From assembly GCA_963693285.1 (NCBI GenBank), contig OY848925.1, positions 560,501-624,500 on the forward strand: 64,000 nucleotides of DNA. Reading direction: 5' to 3'. The position numbers and the translations under genes are program-made. Numbering within the stretch: the first letter of the stretch is position 1; each line of letters begins with the position of its first letter. This stretch comes from Xestospongia muta (Eukaryota; Porifera; Demospongiae; Haplosclerida; Petrosiidae). Below are positions 1-45,958 of the stretch, one piece after another. Under the pieces are notes generated by a model. That model worked only from the letters and a program-made list of their open reading frames with translations. It had not been told where the DNA came from and made no database searches.

Positions 1-2453
1 ATCCATTCTTATCCATGGCAACCACCACAAGAATGCAAAGAATTTAGTTAAAATAATGCCAATTTCATGCTTTTTTTCTAAAAATCTGATCTTTTAACCT
101 AACAATTTGGAAATGTTGCAGTGAATGAGTCTACTTAAGCCTTGTTTTATTGCTATGGCAACATCCATAGTATTAAGCTTCCTTTGTGTGATTTCGTAAT
201 AAAGTGACATGATAGTTCCTGAGAACTGCAAAGGAGTGGCTTTGCTAGGCAATATATCATGAAGTGTTCATTAGTTTTATTAATTGTAATTTTATGAAGC
301 TGTAGCATGTTGTGTTTTATACAATCATGTTTTCTAATTTTGTCCATCTTGTTTGTTTGACCACCCATAACCACCTGTATCAGTGAGCAGATACTCATAT
401 TGATCATTCTTGTCTTGTTACATTTATACAGATCAAAATCAACGTTGTATTCATTTTAGTTTTAAGCGAAATAATGACACCTAATGATAAATTCTTAACT
501 GTCAACTTCATTATTGAGTTTGTGGCATAGGTAGTGGTTTAAAGGAAGCCTAATGGATTTAGACTCTGTGTCTACTGGCTGACCACTCAGTGTGTTACCT
601 ATTATATAACAATATTGCTATTTGGTAATGAATCCTATTACAATGGACCTGTTAAATAAATAGTAATTTTATGAAATAATTCTTGTATAAAGATTGATAC
701 TCATTAGACGGAGATTGTAAATTTTATGTTATCATTTGCTGTTGTTTATAACTCAATCGTAACTCAGTTATAACTAATAACATATTTTATGTGAAGTAAT
801 TCCGTGCAAAAATTATTTTCTAACCAGACCAATCAACATCTCGTTGTAATTAATTTAGCAGTCTTAATAGACTTTGATATCATATAAACATTTTCTAAGG
901 TGCACAAAAACATTCCATGTTATCGGCTGTGTTATGTAATGAATGGTTTTTTTATCAAACAAAAATTCTGTGGTCAAAGGAGAGGCTACAATAGGAGGAC
1001 CATTTCTACCAAAACCTTGATTAAATTAATATAGTATTATTATTATAGTTGCAGCCACTTATATGCAATGGGTTGTGATGTTATGATTAGCAATAGGAAT
1101 CTCCCTATTCTTCTACAATAAATATAACATGATTGGTCACTGATCATGCATAATACAAAGTATACTATATCGCTAATGCATTATTAATTGTGTTTATTGG
1201 TGTGTCTTGTTTGAGGCCTTTGAAATGTTCGTGGCTAATGTTCTTTCAGAATCAAATTTAATACATTATCTTTAGGATATGATGTGGTTTATCTAACAAA
1301 CACCTGGTGATAATTGGTGTGCATCATCAGATTATTTTGTGGTGCTATACCTGTTGGTATAACCTGTTTTGATAACTCGTAAGACTAGTTTTCGATGATA
1401 ACTTTAGCAGACAGTTTTCTCCACAATTCTTTTGATAAAAGATGAAAGAACAGTAATAATCAGTCAGAAGGACATATGAAGTTATTATCATTGATAGGGC
1501 TTGAAGTCAGGACTGGTCAGAGAGTGTTATTTTTACGTGATGCTTTTTTATTATATGTTAAAAATACTGGATTTGAAATGAACTTAAAGATCAATGCATA
1601 ACTCTGCTAACTTAGTTGCTAAGAGCTAATTGAAAGGTGCCAAGTTAATTTCCAGTTAAATTTTTTTCAAATTCTTATCTTTACCTAACCTTGTGTAACA
1701 ATGTAATGTATTACTAATAATCTACTGATGAAATATGACTCACAATGACACTTTTCTCTTTACTTAAATGCATTGAAGATAATATCATACTTCAAAATAA
1801 ATTCCTGTGGCTGCTTTCTTTAATACAAATTCTTCAATAGTATTATTACCATGGTTACCAACACTATGTTGTAAGTGGTAAGGCATTCTTTTCTGGAAGT
1901 AGTATACCAATACATTGACACATATCAAATACATATAGTAGGCGTGTTAATGGTTTGTGATTTCATGCTTTCAGCTAAAAGTTAGAGTAAACATGGACAG
2001 ATCAATAGAGTACCATAATGTGATCATTTTCTCATGAACGACTAATCAACTTCTTCTAAAGTAGTATTTATTGGTTGCTATGGAAACAATTATGGTAGCT
2101 ATAGATGCAACAAACAGACTGTATCAATAATAGAGAACTGGAATCTTTAGTGACCTTTGAACTCTCTTGAATGCAGCACAATGTGTTATTAGGTACACTA
2201 ATACATCAACAACTGTCAATTAAAAGGAGTATTTCTAAATATAATAACCTCCTGTTTGAGTCATCTGATAACAGGTGGTGATTCTTGATAATACTCTTAG
2301 CATTACATTTTTTTAATTCTATGTAGTCAATTAAGCAATAAATGTTTGGTAAAATCTAATTAGTGTTTTCTAGAGAATCTCTAGAAATGTGTACTCGAAG
2401 CCCAAGAAAGAAATAAGAAAACCAAGAGAGTAATTAGTGATGTGTATTTGATA

Positions 2454-2515
2454 AATCAGATTGACCAATCAGATTGACCAATCAGATTGATCAATCAGAT
2501 TGACCAATCAGATTG
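2454..2515. repeat. 13-bp minisatellite, about 4.8 copies
   Basis: The unit AATCAGATTGACC repeats at 2454, 2467, 2480, 2493 and 2506 with a single C-to-T change in the third copy. Each junction recreates a CCAATCA motif. CCAAT-type promoter activity is conceivable but not supported, because no gene start lies close by. Confidence 0.85.
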
Positions 2516-3837
2516 CTTGAGAAATATAGAGTGTATAATTCTAACATTGGATTCTAAGAACAGGTTTCTTGTTTGTACAAAACAATAGAAGATACATTAG
2601 TGGTTTTGTGTAAGATATATCATGTGATCAGAAAAACCAACATAGTTAAAACTATAGCAAATAAATTTCTTTATCCCTAAATATTTGAAGTATTCATTAG
2701 AAGATTCATCTAGAAAAGGGAAGATATGTCAGAGAGGAAGTGATCTGGTCAATATGTACCTGTTATCATTGTCTTTCACCACTTCCTCTTTGCATTGCCA
2801 ACTAATAAGGTCACATGCCTCTACCCACAAAATGTGCCCAAGAAGCCATGCATACCAGTTGGGTAACGATGCCTTAATAATGCTTGCCACAGTCATTGTA
2901 ATTAAATATATTTATATTATTAATACAGAGTATATGACATATATAATTATATGGTAGAATCACAATACACTCTATTATTAACCCTTTAATGACAAATGAT
3001 GCATTATACTTGAATGGTATAAACACTAAATAATATTCATAAGTAAAGTGGGTGTGAGTTTTATGATTGTTTTTTGACATGTTACCAATATTACATCATA
3101 CTGCCAAATTTGACAGCTGCAATATAACTAGCAGAAGAAATGTCAATTTATGCTTACATAGTATGGTTCTTGGAAAATGTATTCAACTTCTAGAAATACA
3201 AACAAAGACATTGTTCCTATAATTATAGTAACACACACACACTATACGTAGTGTTAATTAGATAACAGTTTTAAATATTTTAAGGCCTTATGTTCCTTTC
3301 TTACTATGGTTTGTTTACTCTTATCTCCGAATCTATAAACTTCCTGTTTACTCAATATTACTTAATTTAGTACTGTTAGCGGTGAAGTTATAGAAAATTA
3401 TATTAGATGTTTAGAAATCATTTTTTGTTTGTCGTACACACTACAAGTTGTTTGTAAAGATTGCTAGAAAGTTATGTACACTGAAGCTAAGAACAGCCAG
3501 TGTGTGGGTGACATGAGTATATGTCTTCTTAGTAGTTGCCTTTCTTCTTTATTTGAGAGTTAGAGTGAAGGAAAAATGGTCAGGAGAGTTGTAATGTTAT
3601 TGGAGTGTTGCTTGTTAGTATATACTTAATGAGAACAAATAAGACAAATTTTACTACTATCCTTACTACTCAAAACCAGTAGGTTGCATCTGTCATTACT
3701 TGTCATTGAACAGCTGCTTTGTAGTTGAAACTGCGATAAATCAAATAACAACATATTGTACTAATGAGTTATGTCTAGATGGATTCAAAATTTTTGTCTA
3801 ATAGCGTCTAAAGGTCAATGCTTTAGATCAAAGCATG

Positions 3838-3875
3838 TACACACACACACACACACACATACACATACACATGCA
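3838..3875. repeat. (CA)n microsatellite
   Basis: Uninterrupted AC dinucleotides followed by ACATAC variants. No nearby gene. Confidence 0.9.
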
Positions 3876-5267
3876 CATTGTAATAAAAGATTTATTGTTT
3901 CTTAAAGCTTAAGGAAATAAGAGTAACCTCAATTTAAAGTGCCTGACCACTGTATTCCACAAGATATTTGAAGTATCAAAATCTGAATTAAACATTATCT
4001 AGATCATTAGTCACTTGTGTAATGATGAATTTATAAGGCTACATTTTAAGAACGAGACATTTTGTCAATAAATTAATTTAGTATGTTCTTCTTGATAATG
4101 AAATTGATATTTGAAAACAAATTCAAGCGTTATCATGTCGTGAATATCTTCTAACACAATATTAGGATTTTGAATTTAAAAATTTGAGCAAATTGATAGC
4201 TAATTGATACTTAGTGTTTCTGTCATTGGTTTTTACTTTTCTACAGTCACATGACTTTTTCTATTGTCACATGACTTTTATAGCCATTAGCAACTGTTTT
4301 AGATACCATTGTCACAAGACACAAGATATGTTGTTTTTATTTAATACACTTTAACGAGAGCTAACTCAACACAACCAAATATGGTCAACAAATGAATTAA
4401 TTGTATACAACATTTTGTAGTGTACTCGGTCATGTTTTTGTGCATAAAATTAGTCTCTTGTCTGCCAATTGTTATCCAACTCTTGGTAATTGTTTATGCT
4501 TTGAAGTAGTAGCTACTATTCAGACTGGATGTTTGCACATCACATCATAGCTAATAAATATTAAATCTTATACGTGGTTGCAACATGATGTTGCTAAGAA
4601 ACAAACATTGCTACGATAAAGTTTGCATTATCTAATTGAATATATGCCGCCTTTTTAGACCAAATGTAATAGAGTGGTCTTGTTATGACCACAACACCAC
4701 TTATCCAATCCTGATTATATCCATTTTAAGTATGGATATATACTAATACTAGCTCTATATAGTTTGTGTGTGTACTCCTGTCTTATTATAGTTGGCTCGC
4801 TGTTAACTTTTCTACTACTCAGCATTTTTACACAAGATTATACAACCATTGTTAACAATTAAACAAACAGTATTAAGTAAACTCTATATGATGTCATCAA
4901 TGAACTCATTAGTGAACAATAGTCAAATACAACTGCCCTGTGTTTACTGATGTTATTGTCCGGCTGTTTGTTACTCTATTGCCACACACAATTTTATTAA
5001 GACCAGCAATCATAGTATAGACCAACTTAATGTATTATTCTCTGTTGCCTGCCTTCTTGTCTACCAGTCTGTTTATCCATTCCATTCATTATGTTAACAT
5101 AGTCCTTTTTCTGTATTCTCTTTTCCCATATCCATCCATTCATCAATCTATTCATCCATTCAGATTTCCGTCTTCTTGTTTATCTATTTATTCCCCTTCT
5201 ATCTGTCAATTCTATTATTTGTCCAGCCATTCAGAATTTCTCTTTGCTTGTTAACTCAAATTCTTTT

Positions 5268-5289
5268 TAATATATATATATATATATAA
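5268..5289. repeat. (TA)n microsatellite
   Basis: About ten TA dinucleotides in noncoding sequence. Confidence 0.85.
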
Positions 5290-6227
5290 TGAAAACCTTT
5301 TATGTTTCTATTTAAATAATTATATTGAACTTAAGTTTCAACTTGGCACTATAAATATGATTAAAATTCCAGGAAATATTTGATGCAATTATCCTAGGAA
5401 TAGCCCTTAACAAGGTTGTTGCAATAACCGATTCCCATTCTATTATATGGCTTCCACTTTTATGTCTGCTCAATTCTTGAGATGTTAATCTACTTTTTTT
5501 GTCCATAATTACATTGCTTCCTTGAGTATGATGTGGAACAATTGAGTTAGTACGCCAAATATCAACATAGCAAGCATCTGTCATTGAAACCACTCACATT
5601 TTTGACATCAAGTATAATTACTATCCATGTAGTACACAGATTAAAAATTGAATATCTTAACTAAGGTGTGTGTCTGTGTCTATGTGTGTACCATACATCA
5701 TTGAATCAGTGTGGTTTCAAATAATGAGATAATGAAATAATGGAACTCAACTATAGTCAAGTTTAACATTTATTCTCAAGCACTCTATGGTTTGGGAGTT
5801 TACCGTTTGTGTGTATCAATTAATTAAATTAAATTAAACTTATGTCTTGTTCATAGTAAGGTAACTGGCAATACCACCAAGGATCAGATAACCACAACTA
5901 TTGTTAATCACTTTTGAATAGCGTATATGTGTATCTGCATGTATTATTATTCACTGCTACATTTCTGGCCCACACAGTCAGTGACTCTGTTCTTGTGGTT
6001 TATTGTTTACACTTCAATTTACCTCAAAGAAAGACTGTAATCCAACAAGTGTTTGTTACTGGACGTACCCAACAACCACATGCGGCTATTCTATATAGTC
6101 ATTACCTCACAACCCACACGATCATGTTACATTTGAATGCATCCTCCTCTCTTTGTCACTCTTTTAGTTTTTCTTTTGTCCTCCTACTTACTACTTATTT
6201 CTTTGTTTGCATATTTTAACCACAGGT

Positions 6228-38710
<32,483 letters not shown>

Positions 38711-38795
38711 GACTTTACTCATCTAATGTATTAACATGAACATGTTTAATTCTAAAATAAAATAATAATTAATTTTACATCAAAATAACAATTGT
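38711..38795. promoter_or_regulatory. Convergent 3' end region shared by two genes
   Basis: Only 85 bases separate the stop codon of the long plus-strand gene and that of CEBPZ on the minus strand. A plus-strand AATAAA lies at 38756-38761 and a minus-strand ATTAAA at 38745-38750. The two 3' untranslated regions probably overlap. Confidence 0.6.
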
Positions 38796-39433
38796 TTAAA
38801 CTCTTCCACTTTTCCCACGTCCTCTGGATCCTCTTTTAAAACCACCACGAGATTCCCTATTAAATCTACTTTCACCACGTCCATGAGATCCCCCTCTAAA
38901 TCTGTGACCATGCTCTCTAGCTCCTTTATTGTTGTGGCCACGAGTCCCTCCTCTAAATCCTCCACGTCCACGACTTCCTTCTCTAGATCCTCCTCCACTA
39001 TGTCCATGACTTCCTTCTCTAAATCCTCTTCCACCACGTCCACTACCTCCTCTAAATCCTCTTCCACTATGTCCACGACTTCCTCCTCTAAATCCTCCTC
39101 CACTATGTCCACGACTTCCTCCTCTAAATCCTCCTCCACCACGTCCACGAGATCCCCCTCTAAATCCTCCACCCCTTCGATGAGATCCTTCCCTAAATCC
39201 TTTACCACTTCCCTGAGACTTTTCTCCAGTCTGTCCTTTGACCCTTCCTCTAAATCCACCCCTTGATGTTCCTCTTCTGTATGATTTCCCTTGGAAGTCT
39301 CTTTTTATTTGGCTCCAGCCATGATAATCAGATGCTCTTTTCTCCTCCCATCCTTGCTCTTTTGCTCCAGTTTTTTTCTTTTTCAAAAATGTGGTAGGCT
39401 GTTCTTCAGACTCTTCAAGAAGATGAGCAAACT

Positions 39434-39478
<45 letters not shown>

Positions 39479-42400
39479 GTAGATGATATAACAAACACAG
39501 ATAAATACCTCATCAGCTGAAGCAAACACAGAGGAGTAATCCATTCTAAAATACAAAAGATAACCACTTCAATTTTATTATTAATTACGACTTTACTTTT
39601 TCTTTTTCCTGTCACTATCAAACTCATTCTCTCTCTGTCGTTTACGACTATGACTACTGGTCTCTGTTTCATCCTCTGATGATGAGGAAAGATTTTCTAG
39701 CAACATTTTTTCTAACTGTGCTTCCTCAACATCTTCCTTCTTTGTAAAGTGCCCAACTTTATCGTCATCATCACTGCTAATGTCGACTGATATATCTTGA
39801 TCTTCCTCAAAGTCAGAACTACTCATGTCACTGTAACTAAAATCTAAAGAATAATATATATTGTATAATTAATACAATATAGAACAGACAGACAGACAGA
39901 CAGACAGACGGACGGACAGACAGACAGATGGACAGACACATTGATGTGAGTTGAGAGGGAACACTAAAGTTAAAGTTTAGAATTTTACCTTCATCATTGT
40001 CATCACTATCTCTTGCCCTCTTTTTCTTTCTCTCTCTTTTCTCCTTTATTTTTTTCTCCTGTTTAACTTTAACCTGCTTACTAAACTCACTATACAAATA
40101 AACATACAATGTATATTACATGGACATGTGTCCTTTACCCAGCAAAGTCAGGATTGTCTTCATTAGTGTTGTCATTATCACTTGTCTCCTCTTCCTCCTC
40201 CTCATCATCTGACAATGAGATCTCTTTCTTTCGTCGTCTTCTTTTCTTTTTTATAGTTTCATCATATTTCAATTGATGCATCTCAAAGTCTCTTTTCATA
40301 AATCTGATAGAGAGAAAATATATTTGTGTAGTATAATGTGAAAATGTCTTCAAACACACTCACTTGTGAATAAACAATAAATCATTTCGAACTTTTTCTT
40401 CGTTCATTGTTGCAAGATCGGACATTGAGCCTGTTTCCATAGCAACAAATAACTATGGTTACAATACTAAAATGTTATCCTTACTTGGTAAAGTGTAAAC
40501 TTCAGTTTTTAGGAGGTTCCCAATGGGCTAATGGACAAATAAAAATGGACACATAGTATAATAAAATGGACACATAGTATAATGAAATGGACACACTCTA
40601 TAATGAATGGACACATACTATAATAAAATGGACACATACTATAATGAAATGGACACATAATATAATGAAATGGATACATTCATATAGCACATGTACATAC
40701 ACAAACCTGCATTACAGAGCCGCCATGATCTGATACTTTTTGTTTGGGGTTCTTGTGAACAAAATGATCTAGAAATTGTATTGTTGTGAAATCATTAAGG
40801 GGATCACCATCATAGGATATAGGATTTCCCTATGGATGTGGTCAGTAGGTGTGGCTAATATCAAGTCAAGACCTACCGATGCAATCTTGTTTGCAAATAC
40901 TTGAACAGATGGATGAAAGTGACGAGTCAGCTAATAGGAGGAGCCAGTAATACCATGTGTAAAACATAAAAATGAAAGTCTCATACCCTTGTAAGTTCCC
41001 AAAGACAAGAAATTTCTGCTCTACAATAAAGAGGTTCTCGATGTTTCATCCGATACTCTTCTACACTGTCCTTTATTGCTGTTGTCCCCTCTATTGTAAT
41101 GGGTTCTTCTCCCTCTCCTTTCTCCGCTTCGTCAACATCATAAAATACTTCTTCTTCATTGCCAATTTCTGGTTGAAGGATATATGCCCACAATGTTGGC
41201 TTGGTCTTTAACAGCTTAACAAAAATACACAGTAAACATTTATAATTATTATATATGAACATGCACATTTACCTCAGATATGATTAGTAGATAGCCACAC
41301 ACAAAATGAGGCATGTGATAGTCACATGACTGCAGAATACGTTTGAGAAATGCCTATATAATATTCATGCAATAAAGAGTTTGAAGTGACGAGTTAAAAC
41401 TAGACCTTGTTACGATTCAATTCTGGATCACTCTTCAACGATTTGTATAATAGATTAAGAAACATTGCCTGCATCAAAAAACATCAAAAACCCCACCCAT
41501 TACCACACCCACCTGTTGTCCTGTTCTCAAGCTTAGCTGTGTATCCATTAACTTTTGATACAGTGCCCTATAATAGCGAGACGATACTGACTGTCTCTTT
41601 TCCATTACTTGATAGAGAAGAGCTAAAGATTGAACACTTGTAGCTAACGGGCCAACATGGACAATTTTGAAGAGGGAATTCAAATGGTCTTCTAACGAGG
41701 GAATGTCAACTAAGAGAATAAAGGGTTAAAAATAATAGATAATAAGAATATTCAATTAAATACAATCTAATAGAAATCATGATAGCCGAGACACTCTCTA
41801 TGTCATCAATAGTTTGAATCATCCAACGTACCTTTCAGATATGGTAGGGCTCTGTTGATTCCTGTCAGGAGTGCACTGAGTATTTTAGAATCAAATTCAC
41901 TTTTATCAATATAAGTCTGTAATATTATAATATGTTGTCAATGATTTAATGAGCTGGTTACTTTGAAAAAGGAGAAATAAATATCAATAAGTTTTTGAGG
42001 AAGAAGTTGATCTGAAGGACCAATGACAATTTGGTTAAGAAAACAGATAGTATAATATCTAGTGAGAGAGAGAGAGAGAGAGAGAGAGATAGTATATCAA
42101 TATGTAACTAAATGCCATCATTAACTAACTGTGTTTTAGGCTGAACATTAGGACGATGTAGTAATTTTTCTATTTCTCTCACAACCACTAGCTTCATGTT
42201 GACATGATGGTTTACTATATATTGTCATATTACATTTTGAAGAAGGTAGTATAGTTAAAAACATACATAATTTGAGGAGAAGGAGAATACATTTGGAGGC
42301 AATCCTACGATTAGGATCACCAAGTTTGTTAACTATTAGCTTTAGTAATAACTGGAAGAGAGAGAGAGAGAGAGAGGAGGCATGCACACACACGGAGGAG

Positions 42401-44540
42401 AGTTATTTACCTGTTCTTGTTCTGGTCTGTTGTATAAAAGATCAAATACAACTCCTACAATAAAAAATAATTGAGTTTTATACTGTGTGTGTGGTAGTAC
42501 CTGTTATCTTCTCTCTAATCTCCGATACAGGATCATGAAGAAGTTCCTATGATATATATCATATAGTTATTAATCAAAGTCTCCGTAAGTATACCTTTAA
42601 TAATGTCACATAGCAAAGATATTTATCCTTCAGACGATCCTCAAAATACCACAGCAACAATTTGCGCTGATCACATGACATTTCACCCCGCCCATTTGTT
42701 ATTAAGAGTTTCTCTAATGGACGCTGTTTTAAATACTTTAGTTTCCTATTCTCAGGAAGTATATCGGATATGACAAGTCCTTTGAAAGTATCTTAAAAAA
42801 GACAATATAAATCTGCAGAGATTATTAACTCTTACCAATAGCTAAGATACTTTCTCTCTTACTTCTTTTACTGCTCATTGAAACAAAATTTTCTATTGTT
42901 GATAAACTGTGAACTGGAGACTCCTGCATATCAAATACCAGAAAAAAAACAGTGTGTATGATAACAATGGGTGTAGTAATCTAGAGAGGTTAGCTCTAAA
43001 TACAAACCTGAAAAACAGGTTTATAAAACCAGTCATTCAGGTAAGTTAATTAGCAATCAGTTTTATAAAAACAGTCAAAAAACAGCTTAAAACCACATCA
43101 TACCTGAATAATTAGTGTCATAGCAGCCATTTTGTCACTGAGTGTTCCGGAAGTGAGGATAGTTTTCAACCACTGAACATCATGCTGACCTTTTCGTTTC
43201 TCTCTTGCTATTTTAAAATGAAACAATAAAAATTAATACATTGAGACATACATCATATACAAATATTTAATATACAAATTTGATGACTTACTTTTCTGAT
43301 AAAGTTTAACTTCAGTTGTCATGACCTGTCCTGCCAAAGTGTGCAGGTGACTTTGTGCTTCTTGAGATACTAACATTGTACCAACCTCTGAATTCGACTA
43401 GACAACAAAGAAAACAACATAGAATTCCTTCATTTGTAGCACTATCTACTAATCCATCCATCTCTCTTACATCTTCAAACCACGGTACAGAACTATTCAG
43501 AGATATGTATATTTTTGTGTGTTCTATTGCTGACAATTGTAATAATTTCTCTTCCAAGTCTCGAGTAGCAGCAACTAGTTCAACCACACCCATCGAGGAC
43601 AATTTCGTCAAGTCTTCTGCATCAGAAGCTGGTAGAATTTTGTTTAAAGATATAGGATCATACAACGAATCCAATTGAGTGGGCGTTGATTGATCAGGTG
43701 ATGACTCCAATTGAGGCATTTGAGTGGGTGTGGTTTCAGACAAATTTTGTGATTTTTTCTTTTTCTTTGTTTTTGTTAATGAAGACACTTCATGAGAGGG
43801 GACTTGTTGTTGTGGGTGGAGCTTTAATTTCTCATTTCCTTGTTTCTTTTTACTTGTTAATTTCACTATCCCTACTTTCTTTGTCACCTTCTCATCTCTT
43901 TTCATACGTTGTTGGATCTTCTCATCTTCATCATTCTTTATATGAACACTCTTTCTCATCTTTAGTTGATCTTTATCTCTTAATTTATTTTTATCCTCAG
44001 TGCCATTGTCCTCCTCACTTTTGTCCTTATTAATATCATCCATCCATTGTCCTGGTATCAGACCAATTTTATTGATGAAATTACTAATCTATACAATGAG
44101 GTACAATACATTCAACTACATTATTATAATAGACAATGGAAACTAACATATACGAAGAAATAGTCTCAATTCATTGTTATGTTATGATACATTAAATTAA
44201 CATCATCTATGAATGAGCAATTATTCTTGACAACCATATAGTTACTATATGTTGCCATAGCAACAAGTATACAAACATTCAATGAGACATAAGTGAGCAC
44301 ACATAACAATTAAAGTGTTTGTCAGTCTTTTATACTAATACAAAGGAAGACATGATAATGTCAGGTAAAGCTCACTTCATTTTGTGAAATATTTCCAATT
44401 TCACTGCCTCCATCTTCTTCTTGTAGCAATGCAAAATCTTCCTTTAAAGAAAAGAAAGATAATTAAAAGTTTAATGCAATTGTTTTTACTTCAGTGCCGC
44501 CCAAATCTAAAACATCTTGAAGTGTAGGCTCTTCTTCCAT
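38796..44540 (-). CDS. CEBPZ: CEBPZ / NOC1 (Mak21-like) ribosome assembly factor with RGG tail
   Basis: NOC1-type proteins work with NOC2 in early 60S subunit assembly in the nucleolus. Twenty-five exons join without a phase break to 1,230 residues: 44490-44540, 44376-44441, 43471-44088, 43292-43397, 43104-43207, 42836-42923, 42595-42791, 42501-42546, 42411-42454, 42267-42351, 42130-42214, 41962-42058, 41832-41916, 41513-41709, 41406-41468, 41273-41353, 40987-41214, 40877-40930, 40707-40829, 40364-40452, 40139-40303, 39989-40089, 39597-39843, 39509-39545, 38796-39431. Family signatures include SGTLSDKMAAMTLIIQ near residue 300, VNKLGDPNRRIASK near 450, the CBF/Mak21 region (LFKIVHVGP, SSRYYRALYQKL, REPLYC, HFHPSV) about 540-800, then acidic and lysine-rich segments. 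The last exon adds about 155 residues of RGG/RGGFRGG repeats from about residue 1075, which are absent from the human protein as I know it. Start is the first ATG (MEEEPTLQDVLDLGG). Confidence 0.93.
39432..39478 (-). repeat. (GT)n(GA)n tract at the last CEBPZ 3' splice site
   Basis: On the gene's strand this reads (TC)n(AC)nAG directly before the final exon, so it forms the acceptor region. Confidence 0.9.
39885..39945. repeat. (CAGA)n tetranucleotide repeat
   Basis: GACA/GACG units in the CEBPZ intron between exons 39989-40089 and 39597-39843. Confidence 0.9.
40535..40690. repeat. Minisatellite of about 21-22 bp in a CEBPZ intron
   Basis: Imperfect tandem units around AATGGACACATAGTATAATA, about six copies, between exons 40707-40829 and 40364-40452. 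Confidence 0.8.
42062..42089 (-). repeat. (AG)n tract, CT on the CEBPZ strand
   Basis: On the gene's strand a CT run lies two bases before the ACTAG acceptor of exon 41962-42058 and serves as its polypyrimidine tract. Confidence 0.9.
42357..42377 (-). repeat. (AG)n tract, CT on the CEBPZ strand
   Basis: On the gene's strand a CT run precedes TTCCAG at the acceptor of exon 42267-42351. Confidence 0.9.
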
Positions 44541-44620
44541 GATCATTCAACCCCACGTGTTTAGCTTGGTGTGGGCGTGGTCATTATTATGAATATTAAT
44601 TAGGAATGTCCACCCCATTT
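44541..44620. promoter_or_regulatory. Bidirectional CEBPZ-BPNT1 promoter region
   Basis: Eighty bases separate the divergent start codons. The interval contains a CACGTG E-box (44554-44559) and a GGGCGTGG GC-type box (44573-44580). In animals CACGTG is the Myc/Max site common at nucleolar and ribosome-assembly genes, which would suit CEBPZ. Function is inferred from motif and position. Confidence 0.6.
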
Positions 44621-45902
44621 ATGTTGAGACTGCTATCTGCTTCAGTTTGTGCTGCTAACAAATCTGGCGCCATCATTCGAAATGTTTTAAAAAGTGGTCA
44701 ACTTGGAATTATTGATAAAGTAAAATAAATTATCAAAATTCTTCTAAATAATGCCCTTTACTACCACTTTAGGGCGGAGGCAATGATCCACAAACAGAAG
44801 CTGATAGAAGAGCACAACGATGCATTTTTGCCACTCTACAACAACGTTTCCCGGGAATCAATTTGATTGGTGAAGAGGTACATAAAATGTAGATACACAA
44901 TGTGATATACATGTACATGTATTGGTACATGTATATATTAGAACTGTATTAGTTCACTAAAAATAATACAAATTTAGTTTAGCCATTTTAAACAACTAAA
45001 ATTAGCTAAAACTAACATCTGATCATGAACTTTGTAACCAATGTAATGATGTGTCGTTGCTTGTAACTCTTCGTGCATTGAGATATATTGGTACCACGAC
45101 ATTAATTCCCACAAGAGTTGGTCTCATGAGATTGATAGAAAAGAGTTGATTATGTGAGAGTTGATCTCATGGGATGAACCCATTGAGATATATATTGGTA
45201 ACTTAGTAAATTTTGTACTTGTATTTTGGTATAGGATGTTTCTATTCAGGATGAGGATTACAAACTGTTATCTTATGAGGAAGAGTGCGCAGACATTTTG
45301 AAAGAACAGTGTCCAAGGGAACTGGAACATATACAAAATAAAGACGTAAGTATTGTTGATGGTCTCAAACCCAAACATTCATACACACAATAACATGGAA
45401 TAGAAAAGAACAAGGTTAATAATTATACTATAACTTATAGAGACTGATACCCAAGTCCTCAGGTCCATGTTTAATATGGGAATGAGGCTATGTACATTAG
45501 GTTTTCAATTTCCACACTATCAGGTCATTGTTTGGGTAGATCCATTGGATGGTACCAAGGAATTCACAGAAGGTAATTAATGGGTGTGGTCAAATGTCAT
45601 TATGACTCATGCTGATAGGTTTTCCAGAACACGTGACTGTACTAATCGGTATATCGTTTAAAGGAAAGCCAGTGAGTGGAGTTATTCATCAACCCTTCCA
45701 TGGTGCGAGTGGGCGTACAGCTTGGGGTATGGTTGGACTAGGTGTGAGAGGTATCTCCTGTGTTCAAGGTGGAACGACAGAGGAGAAACTAAAGGAAGGA
45801 ATAAAAATAGTTGTCACTCGATCACGTATGAGCCAGACAATTCAAGAAGCAGTAGATGCACTTAACCCATCAGAAGTAGGTACTGCAGAATAGTTGATGT
45901 GG

Positions 45903-45958
<56 letters not shown>

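Larger units (their letters stand above)
1..6225. other. Intergenic or upstream region without recognisable gene
   Basis: No open frame here shows a recognisable domain, and no chain of exons with matching phases could be built. The sequence is AT-rich with short simple repeats: a 13-bp minisatellite near 2454, (CA)n near 3838, (TA)n near 5270 and CATC-rich stretches near 5130. It could contain the promoter or untranslated exons of the long gene starting at 6228, but nothing visible fixes them. Confidence 0.6.

Noticed and set aside
5914..6219. 101-residue frame just upstream of the long gene
   Set aside because: It has no recognisable domain, ends at the pyrimidine-rich acceptor before 6226 and is not phase-linked to any exon.
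38780..39266. Overlapping acidic and Ser-rich frames opposite the CEBPZ last exon
   Set aside because: They are shadows of the RGG-coding repeat. The RGG frame continues the conserved CEBPZ exons in phase.
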